The notes beneath the pieces are model-generated. The model was given only the letters and a program-made list of their open reading frames with translations, made no database searches and had not been told where the DNA came from. The position numbers and the translations under genes are program-made. DNA of 64,000 bases from Parelaphostrongylus tenuis (lineage: Eukaryota; Nematoda; Chromadorea; Rhabditida; Metastrongylidae), in assembly GCA_019055375.1 (NCBI GenBank), contig JAHQIW010000746.1:1-64000 (forward strand), in the 5' to 3' direction. Shown here one piece after another: positions 56,310 to 64,000 of the stretch; position 1 is the first letter of the stretch, and each line of letters opens with the position of its first letter.

Positions 56310-57000
56310 ACGGCGACAAATCAAAAAGCCGGTCTCATTCGTGGGACAAGAACTCTTCATGGAAGTGTTAGTATTCATTCGAAAACTTGAATCTTTGCCT
56401 AGAACCCTACGTGATGGTTTTTCGAAACACCCTTTTATAGCTGTACAATCCAGAATAAAATTATGTTCGGCAGAACCACGTGTTTTTTTATCTCGCTTAT
56501 ACTTCGCTGCACAAATCTCTTTCCTTGGAGTGCTAGTACTCATTGGATAGCGTAACTTTCGAGTAGCTCAAAAATGCGTACCTTTTGGTAATCTTTTTCG
56601 AAAGCGCTGTTGGGGTAGGAAGAAAATTGTGCTTCAAACCTCGTCGCACAGAGCTCTTATTCAGAAATTAGCAATCATTCTATATCGCAAGTTCTAGTGA
56701 TTTCAACATTGTGCTTAAATTTAGAAATACTGTTCGGCAAGGAAAATCGATTGAGTTTTACATTTTTGAAGACCTTTTACCGGCTAATCCACAGAGAGGG
56801 GCAGGATCGATCGTGTTTGAAATAATGTTATTCAACTAAAGATTTCTTACCGCATCGACATAAACTTCAAATGAAAACGTTTGATTCTGATACTACGGAA
56901 CTTTCTACACGCTGACATGCTTTTCGTGCTTCCACCGTATTACACGCGAATAAAAGTGAAAGAAAACCGCAACGTAAGGCTTTAGCCAATAATTTCAGCT
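56310..57000 (+). repeat. F4 interspersed repeat, long copy
   Basis: GCCGGTCTCATTCGTGGGAC, TTGAATCTTTGCCTAGAACC, CTACGTGATGG, TTTCCTTGGAGTGCTAGTAC and CATTGGATAGCGTAAC correspond to landmarks of the 27-kb copy. A second set of F4-like phrases (AGATCGGTTTCAAT, CGAATGATTAGTAGCAC) lies at 56990-57060 in the opposite sense, hinting at a foldback arrangement. Confidence 0.5.
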
Positions 57001-57224
57001 TTCGAATGATTAGTAGCACTTCTATGAAAAAAGCCTAACCAGCAAATGAGATCGGTTTCAATCTATTGCCGTCTAACATATAAGTTCCAAAAGTTCCTAA
57101 ACACCCAATCAGATTTTACGTTTGTTCCACACAGCATCGGTAATCGTAAGTTCACGGAAATATCTTAGGAATATCTCCATAAAAACTCCCACAGCAGCGC
57201 TAGTTATATTGTATCAAATTCCAG

Positions 57225-58200
57225 AAAGTCAAACTCTGTTGTCAATTGCACATCATAATCCATCTGGCAAAGAGGTCATTTTCTGCCTTTGGTGGAATTT
57301 CGGAAGTGTCCTGCATTTTTAACCAATTTTGAAAGGTCGCGCCATCAATGTTGTACTGCACTGCAGGCAGCTGGGCCGAGTTTACGATGCGTTGAAGGAA
57401 AAGTACCCGACATTGATTTCGAAAGCGCTCGCTGCTTCAGCAAGAAAATGCCCAATCTACACCGCAAATAAAACTAAGAAAAGTGACCCCCGTCCCAGCG
57501 TATGTGGTGATGGCATAGTGTACAATGACACTGGTCCATCTTCACTGTTCAGTCAATGGATTTGAATTAATACATATAATACATACATACCAGCCGAAAT
57601 CCATCGACTGAACAATGGTGATGGACCAGTGTCATTGTACACTATGCCATCACCACATACGCCTCCCTCCTTGCTTCAATGCAGGGCTTAATGTGGGACG
57701 GGGGTAACTGACGAGGAGCCCGAAACCTCCGAAACAACGGTGTATGGCCCTGGCGTACCAGCCTCGTTTAGGTTAAAAACATTTTTTTCTTGGAATTAAT
57801 TTTGAATGTTTATCACGAGGTTTTCAAAAACAGTCAATCATATGGACTAAGAAAAGTGTGATGAACTGGAGGAAGTCGAGGCTTGTTCACCCAGTTTACA
57901 ATCCGGAAATTGTGCCGTCCGATCTCACGTCTTTTCCGGTTAATGGATCATTTCCTGCGTGGACACCTAATCGAGACAATTGATCAAGCCAAAAAGGCAT
58001 GTCAGGATTTTTTCAATTCGAATCCCAAGTAATGATTAAATTCAAGGTAATTTAAGCAGATCCGAAAGCTTGCAGATTGTTGGCAGAAGATCGTGGATAA
58101 TGACAGCTTTTATTCCAAAAACTAATTATTGTTGTTTTTAGTTGAGTTTACGTATAAGCTATGAATTTCTGAACGGTGTTAAGGAATTTTTTCCTCAACC
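57225..58200 (+). pseudogene. Decayed mariner transposase (M3), split by an insertion
   Basis: Before the insertion: HHNPSGKEVIFCLWWNFG (the KKVMLCIWWD region), a stop, then RAINVVLHCRQLGRVYDA and LKEKYPTLISKAL (the YCQQLDRVNEALKEKRP region), then a worn DNARPH region (the second Asp is lost). After it: TKKSVMNWRKSRLVHPVY and NPEIVPSDLTSF (the YSPDLAPSDYHLF region with the third Asp), LRGHLIETIDQAKKACQD, and near the end LADCWQKIVDNDSFY. The right terminal repeat is TTTTTTCCTCAACC (about 58183-58196), like the M1 end. The N-terminus and left end are missing. The frame continues exactly across the insertion. Confidence 0.85.
57486..57845. mobile_element. 360-bp insertion with internal palindrome, 13-bp target duplication
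   Basis: The sequence ACTAAGAAAAGTG stands at 57473-57485 and again at 57846-57858, so 360 bp were inserted into the mariner with a 13-bp duplication. Inside, ACCCCCGTCCCA (57486) pairs with TGGGACGGGGGT (about 57694-57705), and GGTGATGGCATAGTGTACAA pairs with TTGTACACTATGCCATCACC. The first 220 bp thus form a hairpin. A 140-bp AT-rich tail follows, ending TCAATCATATGG. No coding capacity. The duplication length does not fit mariner (TA) and suggests LINE-style integration or another integrase. Confidence 0.8.
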
Positions 58201-59062
58201 TGTACAAGGAGATATGCAAGATCCGTCATCCCGTGCAAAGTACTAGTCCCATATTTATTCACCCACCTTATAGCCGCCAATCGGCTTCTCATCTATATCT
58301 AACCCCATACCCATCGTATCACATAGAGTCACCCACTAGATGCCACCCGGTGCATACCTTTACGGATAGAGCACTTCAGCGTTCTGCGCTCCTCTACCTG
58401 GCCGTGCTCTACAGCCAATCATGTCCGTATATATCTATTGAATTAGAATCAAACTGAATGACTTGTCACTGGCACTGCTTTCCTTGACATCATTCGCTAC
58501 CCTTTCATGTGGTTCTCTCACTTTCATTGTGCAGCTGCCTATCATACCAAATACAGCACTGTGTCGGTTCATCTAACGCCTCATTGCCATAGGAAGCCTG
58601 TTGCCATCCTCGTCTCATGAGAAGTTATCGTATATTCCTACTACGTGGCCGTTGTATAATATTATTTCTTTGTCAATATCTCTCTTGTTCATTATTATTA
58701 CGATATTTTTTCATGTTCTTTAGGCTTTTCGTATAAAGTCTTATCATTGCTTGTGATAGTACTGTCAAAAGACCCACATGGCAGCAACTAACTGATCACA
58801 CACATCGATGTGTGTACAACACTCAGGGCAAGCCGACAACCGAACCAAACGTCAAACTCAAGCATTCGTCAACCGAGTCGATATACTCGGTGCATTAGCT
58901 GCAGCGGCCATACCACTGGAGCAGCTACATCTACCATGATCACTAGTTGAAGCTTTAAAGAGCAGCCGAAGTAGATCTTATTCTAGTTACATCTTTTGAA
59001 CTTTTATTGTTTTCGCCAATCATTCTCCAAATATTATACCTTTATTTCGAGTGTTTTGTTAA
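58201..59062. other. No gene recognised
   Basis: A 93-codon frame at 58176-58457 has no recognised motif. No repeat landmarks. Confidence 0.35.
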
Positions 59063-59142
59063 GACCATGCTCAAATTTCAATAGATCATTTCATTATTAT
59101 TTGAGTCAACATGTCATGTGGTCTGGTAAGGGCTCTTGTACA

Positions 59143-59185
59143 GCCCGATACACGTGTTTCGTTTTCACAGACTCGCCAGTAGGGC
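59143..59185 (-). ncRNA. F2 hammerhead motif, left arm, one core change
   Basis: On the - strand: GCCCTA, CTGGCGA (A6 changed to G), stem II GTC...AAC, GAAACACGTGTA, TCGGGC. Stem I has one mismatch. The core substitution makes activity unlikely. Confidence 0.65.
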
Positions 59186-59427
59186 AGAAACCCGTTGTTT
59201 TTCGATCTTTTTGTTAGTCAGCTCTCTCAGGAGCCTGCTCTCCCTGCAGAGAAGTTTCGAAAACAAACGTTTTACACTCAATGTCAAGTCAAATTTTCAC
59301 CTAACACAGGGTGTCGTACACTCGACTTCTCTTTGGATGGTATTTTTATCATATCATACCCTTATTCCAGGGAGAGCAGGCTCTCGAGAGAACTGACTAA
59401 TAAAAAGATCGAATGATGATGGGTTCT

Positions 59428-59470
59428 GCTCAACTGACGAGTCTGTAAGGACGAAACACGTGTATCGGGA
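59428..59470 (+). ncRNA. F2 hammerhead motif, right arm, core intact
   Basis: CTGACGA (59434-59440), stem II GTC-TGTAAG-GAC, GAAACACGTGTA, then TCGGGA. All core bases and the palindromic stem III are kept. Stem I strand GCTCAA has an A-C mismatch and one wobble against TCGGGA, so folding is weakened. Confidence 0.65.
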
Positions 59471-59778
59471 TGTACAAGAGCCCTTACCGGACCACATGAC
59501 ATCTTGGCTATTATATTAATGAAAGGATTCTCCAAATAGTTCACCTATGATTAGAAGTGAAGCAACAATAGGACTAACATTTTCAAAAACAAGCGAAAAG
59601 GAGTTCTTGTGAATTTATGCTTGAAAATTTCTCAACTACTTCCAAAAACAGCGCGAATGGAAATCTATCACACCGCACACTTCACTGTAATCTATTGCGT
59701 TACTCTGCTCAGTTAGTACCCTTGCAATTTATCCACTTTATTAATGCTATATTGTCACAACAAATATCATATTTATAG

Positions 59779-59862
59779 GTTGTGGAATCAAAGACAGGCT
59801 CAAGCTATGTTATCAGATTAAATACTGTCTTGGGCGAGGTCCGTAAAACAGTCGCATGTAAA
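59779..59862 (+). CDS. Candidate internal exon, product not recognised
   Basis: The acceptor ATCATATTTATAG ends at 59778 and a donor-like AAAG/GTACAG follows 59862. The 84 nt are open: VVESKTGSSYVIRLNTVL and GEVRKTVACK. Protein-like but not recognised. Confidence 0.3.
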
Positions 59863-60042
59863 GGTACAGAAAATTTTTTTGTTGAATACATCAAAATTCA
59901 ATCAGTTTCCGCTGACAGGCAGATGCCGCAAAGAAGTCTTGTCCAAACAGACTTGATGCCAACATTCGAACCGCTCTGTTCACAACACTTTGCCACATCG
60001 TTCTCGATCAAGTTACTATGATGATGCTTGTGTTCTAAACAG

Positions 60043-60239
60043 ATATCTTCTATTGAAAACGAAGTTGGCAAAATAAATTCATTTCAAACCGAAAGACTTC
60101 CTTCGATTGTCAAGGCTATGGGAGGAACAGGCGTTATTTTTACATTTGTCGCATGCGTGCACATTTCTGGACTTGCCATCGCTCCAGTGCAAATTCCCGT
60201 CACCGTGTTGACAACGATGACGCAGGCGAAGATACTATG
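60043..60239 (+). pseudogene. Possible P-family fragment (P4)
   Basis: After an acceptor GTGTTCTAAACAG the frame reads ISSIENEVGKINSFQTER, LPSIVKAMGGTG, then AIAPVQIPVTVLTTMTQA and a stop. The last part resembles TIAPAQIPGIATTRTSTQA of P1 in both protein and DNA (CCATCGCTCCAGTGCAAATT against CCATTGCTCCTGCTCAGATT). The first part is not in the other copies. Confidence 0.35.
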
Positions 60240-60559
60240 ATTCTTCAAAAACATCGTCTTGAATTACATTATGAAAGAAGCTGGAGACAGTTTTATGATT
60301 CGACTTTCCCCTACTCTTCAAGACCCCATCATCACGCTCCTAAAAATGATATGCAAAAAGTCTAAAAACCATCAACTTGAAGGCTTCAATTTCAGTACTG
60401 TTGTGATTGCCTTGCTCATAATATAGGACATTTCTTAGTAAGTCTTCTGAAGCTGCTACTTGTTAGGAGAATGATAAACACAATTGTGCTTCTTAATGCG
60501 TACCATACCCCTGGCTGAAATTCTCAAATGGTTATTCAGATTGAGGACCCTCGCATCTC

Positions 60560-61260
60560 CTGAGAGGTAACCGCCGTATTGCAATTGGTGTGTAGGTGAC
60601 TTTACATTGAGTTGATCTAAAATTGTTCACAATACGGCATAGGGTAGGACTGCGGCAAGAGCTTGGCGTCCAAAAACATTAAAGACCTGAAAAAATAATT
60701 TTCACCCGTTGATACAGGATATTTAGAAAGCTCTTTAATCAAAGCAAAGCTACGCAATTCATGGAAACATTAAGAGCCTGCAGTACTGGTAGAAACAGCG
60801 GCTCACCTCTCATGCATTTTCAGATTTCGTGATGGAAAACTTTCCTTTCAAAAGTTACAACCTGCCAGACGCGTCACGTATCCCTGAGCTCCTGCCTCGC
60901 TAGTTGCAATACCACGCACTTTAGTTGAAACTTCGGGCTTTAATTAGTAAGCCATGGCAACAGGCAAAATGAAACCAGTGACGGTAAAGGTCCGAGTGCT
61001 TCCTACAGCGAAATTTTATAATTTCTCTCGAGTGAATAATTGTCAGTTTTAAAATAAAAATAGTTTCTTCCAATTTTCGAAATGTGACATCTTTGCGAAG
61101 TGAGGAAGTGTTGAATAAATCTATTTTGAATAGTGTTCATAAATTACTATTGAAGGTTGAAAATATCTGCTCTATAGCAGCAAGTGTAGTTCATTACTTT
61201 GACCTGGTGGCATCACACCACATGCCAATACTGTCGGAGTCGTGTCTGGAAGCGAAATTG
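60560..61260 (-). pseudogene. Broken gene of the unnamed secreted family (P3)
   Basis: Three exons in order on the - strand. About 61260-61180: SFAISLPDTTPTVLACGV and MPPGQSNEL, aligning with the P1 signal-peptide region but without its ATG. About 61000-60865: FTVTGFILPVAMAY, stop, then STKVRGIATSEAGAQGYV and TRLAG. From 60686 (acceptor TTTTTCAG): VFNVFGRQALAAVLPYAV, L, stop, TILDQLNVKSP. The consensus of P1-P3 suggests a conserved LPVAMVY...IPGIATS...GF(V)SRLVMQ...ALLPDVVISTIL protein. Two internal stops show decay. Confidence 0.6.
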
Positions 61261-62010
61261 CGAATGAACCGGTCAGATGTCCCACCATACTTGCAAAAAT
61301 ATTCATCTTTATCTTCTTGAAGTCTAAGGAAATATTACGAACTGAGTTAGAGATAATTTTCATGCTTTCTGCCAGACCATTCACAAGGCGGCAATAACGG
61401 ATTGGGCATGCAGTTCTACTATGAGAATATTAGCAAGAGTATTTGTAAGATAGCTCTTTGACTATTCCAAAGCTGCAGGGATTAACTAGCGTAACTCAAA
61501 GTAAAATGTTTCAAAGCACGTTCTGTGACAGAATTTGCTATTCTGAAATATAGACTATTGTTTAATCAGGTGAATCGAATGTCGATTGTTGGATGATAAT
61601 GAGGTGGACAACATGAACGGCCAAAATTTTATTTATGTTTTTTTATTTTTGATGCTGCGACATAAATACCGACATTCCCGAAACAAAATGCTTGCAATCA
61701 GCAGGAAGCCAACATTACAAGTACATTTCTACGAGAAAACACGCAAAATGTATCGAAGAAGATATCGAATGCAGAAGAAGCGCATAACGAGATTCAGAAC
61801 GTACCGGTAACAAATTTTTCAAAAAGCAGGAATTGTGTGTTAAGATCCAATGTTCACTCTAGCCTACCACATTTACTAGTCCTATGAAATTTCCCCTGTT
61901 GATGGAGATATTGACTGCTAGCAAAATCAAGAAATACATGATGTCACCAAAGGGTTCAGAGTCACACGTTGAATGTGATGTCACCAGTAAACGTCCAACA
62001 TGAGAAAGCA

Positions 62011-62130
62011 ATGGGAACCGTTGCCTATAAGTGGTCGAAGATGAAAAAAAAAACGAAGAAAGGCATAGAGTTTTATTTTGAGGTACGAGAATGCTACAAT
62101 TCAATGAATTTGCAAATGTATCTGGATGGA
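62011..62130 (+). CDS. Candidate exon, product not recognised
   Basis: Open frame MGTVAYKWSKMKKKTKKG, then IEFYFEVRECYNSMNLQM, then YLDGD before a consensus donor GAT/GTAAGT (GT at 62133 or near). Lysine-rich start, no recognised domain. A start at 61969 is also open. Confidence 0.25.
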
Positions 62131-62279
62131 GATGTAAGTAAGCGTTTTTGTAGAGCGCGACTGGCATGACACTGAGCTGACGCTTCTCTAGTAACTTTTT
62201 GAATTTTCGTAGTTCCGATATACCTCATAATTACTATTCGAGCCTACACGCTATGAGTTCTGTTATGGGCTTCTCTACG

Positions 62280-62323
62280 GCCCGATACACCTGTTTCCGC
62301 CTCTACAGCCTCGTCGGTCGAGC
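62280..62323 (-). ncRNA. Degenerate F2 hammerhead motif
   Basis: CCGACGA for CTGACGA (U4 lost), stem II GGC...GGC mispaired, GAAACAGGTGTATCGGGCC kept in part. Inactive by sequence. Confidence 0.6.
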
Positions 62324-62589
62324 ATACCCTTCGTCTTTAGCCAATTCTCGCGGTGTGCTCCTGACCTCCTACTTATAGCAGACGACGATGAGCGATCTAC
62401 ACAATTGCCCTCAAGTAAATAAATCACTAAATCGGCAGTGTCGTGCACTCAATCGTTCATGGCTGATGTTTTTGGAACATTATCCGTTTGCTACAAGTGT
62501 TTTCTTGAGACCACGCTCAAATTTTGAATATATCCCATAATTATTATTTGAGGCAACTCGTCACGTGCTTTGTCATGGGTTCTTGTACA

Positions 62590-62633
62590 GCCCGATATAC
62601 GTGTTTCGGCATTGACAGCCTCGTCAGTCGGGC
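62590..62633 (-). ncRNA. Hammerhead ribozyme, type I, complete core
   Basis: Reading 62633 to 62590: GCCCGA, CTGACGA, stem II GGC-TGTCAAT-GCC, GAAA, CACGTATA, TCGGGC. Stem I is a perfect 6 bp. All core bases are conserved, A15.1 pairs U16.1 and H17 is A. Stem III differs from the 9.8-kb copy by one base (CACGTA for CACGTG), which leaves one mismatch in the short palindrome. Likely still near-active. Confidence 0.8.
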
Positions 62634-63129
62634 ATTCCCTTGCCTTTAGTCAGTTCTTTTTGTTCGAAGTTTCTCATGGAGGTCGTTGGTCATGGAGCGC
62701 CGCAATTCCTCTCAATCCCTCCACGATGTGAAGACATATGAAAACCTGTCATTGTGTGTTTTGCATAGCGATGTGGTACTTTGTTTATGTAACGTTTGCA
62801 GACTTCTCAGTAATTTATCTCATCTCCGAAAGCTTAGGCCTAGAACCTTCTTCACTACATGAGCGGAGCAGCAGATGTATCAGTCAAGGTAAAGTGGGAT
62901 TTCATTCAGTTCGCGGTCTAGACTGAATTTTCAGTCGGTGGCTTACTGCTGCTGCAAAGCATGTAACAGCACCTTCTAATCAACTATGTTTGAAACCTCG
63001 CTTAGAAATTTTAACATACGCTAACGTTTTCAGGACCACTAGTTGTCATCGCCATGTACAGTGCAAATTGCAACCTGTGCGCGGTTTTCTCAATTGATTA
63101 GGATTTTTCACCGTTTTGGGAACAAATCT

Positions 63130-63400
63130 AGAGATTCCCAATGATGTAGAGTGGTGTGCAAAAACGTTTGCGTTAGGCGGGATTACACTCCAGATCTTAC
63201 TCTTTCCGGAAGCATGTGCTAAACCGTTGCGCCACTGACGCTCGCTTTGCACTCCACTCTTTCTACGCTACAACACGTTATCTGTCAGCAGCCAACCATC
63301 TACGGTGTGCGGGGCAGTCATTATCGACGTTGAACCCACTTTTGTTTACAGATATTGGATTTCTATAATCAATCGGAAATCATTCTATTTGGCCCTCTAT
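63130..63400 (-). repeat. T-family element, single arm
   Basis: CCCAATGATGTAGAGTGGTG, AACGTTTGCGTTAGGCGGGA, a - strand tRNA-like unit to about 63245 (AAACCGTTGCGCCACTGACG), GCAGCCAACCATCTACGG, ACAGATATTGGATTTCTATA and TCTATTTGGCCCTCTATTGC match the copy at 4670-4920. The B-box is changed (GGATTACACTCC). Confidence 0.65.
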
Positions 63401-63825
63401 TGCTAATCCAGAAATTCCTGTGGTATTTTGATACTTCACGAGTTTTTCTACACATCTGTATGCTTTTGGTGCAAAAATAGCGTTTATGCTCGAATAAAAA
63501 GCTTTCTCTTACTTCGCATTAACAGTGATGTTGGCATTCTGCCAATTATAGAAATTTTTTAAAAAATATAGAAATAATTCTATCAGTTTTGATATATTTT
63601 ATTACATGCAATACTTAAAAGTTATAATAGTGAATGAGAATCGTAAAGAAAAAAATAGCTTGTCGGTACTTTTCACCTATCGCCCCACATTCAATAAGCG
63701 TATTTTTCATTTTTCGGCAGTTAATAATCAATCGATAGCTTGAATATCGGAAATTTGTACGGCGTATTTTGTTTTCTAAATGACTTTTGTATTATGCTTT
63801 GTAAGAAACGCTTAAAATCACCTGA

Positions 63826-64000
63826 ATGAAAGCGGTTACGGATTTCGGCTTCTACATCATGCGTGAGCGGTCGGTTGATTTTCCTTCCCACATCGGCTTG
63901 CGAATTCGGCCTAACACCACCTCCGAATCAACTAGTACGAAGCCCGGCCGAGAATCAGTCGTCGAAACTTATTCTTTGGAAACGACATCACAAGGACCTG
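63826..64000 (+). CDS. Partial open reading frame running off the right edge
   Basis: ATG at 63826, preceded by an in-frame stop (TGA at 63823-63825), opens a frame of 58 codons that is still open at 64000: MKAVTDFGFYIMRERSVD, FPSHIGLRIRPNTTSEST, STKPGRESVVETYSLETT. The segment is richer in G and C than the flank. It could be the 5' end of a gene to the right or the edge of another repeat; no family recognised. Confidence 0.3.
   Translation, partial: MKAVTDFGFYIMRERSVDFPSHIGLRIRPNTTSESTSTKPGRESVVETYSLETTSQGP

Larger units (their letters stand above)
59063..59530. repeat. F2-family foldback, copy 3
   Basis: The outer left arm (59063-about 59161: ACCATGCTCAAATTTCAATA, CATGTCATGTGGTCTGGTAA, GGGCTCTTGTACAGCCC) mirrors the right arm (about 59451-59530: TGTACAAGAGCCCTTACCGG, ACCACATGACAT). 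A second, inner inverted pair, GTCAGCTCTCTCAGGAGCCT (59217) and AGGCTCTCGAGAGAACTGAC (about 59377-59396), sits inside. The centre has AACACAGGGTGTCGTACACT. Confidence 0.75.
62225..62690 (-). repeat. Two F2 arms in direct tandem order
   Basis: The same series (ATTATTATTTGAGGCAACTC, TGGGTTCTTGTACAGCCCGA, CAGCCTCGTCAGTCGGGCAT, CTTTAGTCAGTTCT) occurs at 62510-62660 and, more worn, at 62225-62350. The two ribozyme regions are 310 bp apart in the same orientation, unlike the inverted arrangement of other F2 copies. The interval holds the F2 centre (AGTGTCGTGCACTCAATCGT) and an outer end (GAGACCACGCTCAAATTTTG). Confidence 0.7.

Overview
This window looks like repeat-rich, gene-poor DNA from an animal, most probably a clade V (strongylid, hookworm-like) parasitic nematode. 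The evidence is an AT-rich sequence, short spliced exons with nematode-type TTTCAG or TTTTCAG acceptors, an RTE-clade LINE, several mariner lineages, tRNA-derived SINEs and abundant foldback elements. The genus is inference. No intact multi-exon gene is visible. All repeat alignments and secondary structures below were done by eye.

Gene remnants. A MYST-family histone acetyltransferase lies on the + strand (exons at 37277-37358, 38093-38216 and 38283-38373; one exon missing, one frame shift). The first two exons of SRP54 lie on the - strand (25032-24712). A family of small secreted-type proteins that I cannot name is present as broken exon sets at 44544-45195 (+), 46999-46515 (-), 61260-60560 (-) and perhaps 60043-60239 (+). 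Isolated spliced exons that I do not recognise sit at 6004-6138 (-), 36445-36530 (+), 39060-39181 (+), 59779-59862 (+) and 62011-62130 (+). An open reading frame runs off the right edge from 63826.

Mobile elements. A 5'-truncated RTE LINE occupies 48606-49782 (-), and a shorter copy of its 3' end lies at 35374-35679 (-). Mariner relics form at least four lineages: an internally deleted copy with both terminal repeats (22353-22932), a decayed copy split by a 360-bp insertion with 13-bp target duplications (57225-58200), a pair of decayed copies (17760-18500 and 32050-32530), and N-terminal fragments (1840-2065 and an inverted pair at 26150-26600). One tRNA-derived SINE family has four copies, all on the - strand (14650, 19885, 27806, 35935).

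Most interesting layer. Two different repeat families carry hammerhead ribozyme motifs. Family F2 (foldback elements at 9.8, 28.7, 59.3 and 62.3-62.6 kb) carries the motif on each arm: the core and stem I are fully conserved at 9831-9873 and 62590-62633, and stem III is a loopless palindrome, ACACGTGT. Family R (24.1, 47.4, 48.4 and 55.9 kb) carries a second version with an even shorter ACGT stem III. A third family (T) consists of long inverted repeats whose two arms each hold a tRNA-like cloverleaf (5.0, 24.1, 25.8, 37.6, 47.9 kb, and single arms elsewhere). In one place an R element with its hammerhead sits between the arms of a T foldback. The window therefore reads as a graveyard of non-autonomous elements in which self-cleaving RNA and tRNA-like modules are the recurring parts.
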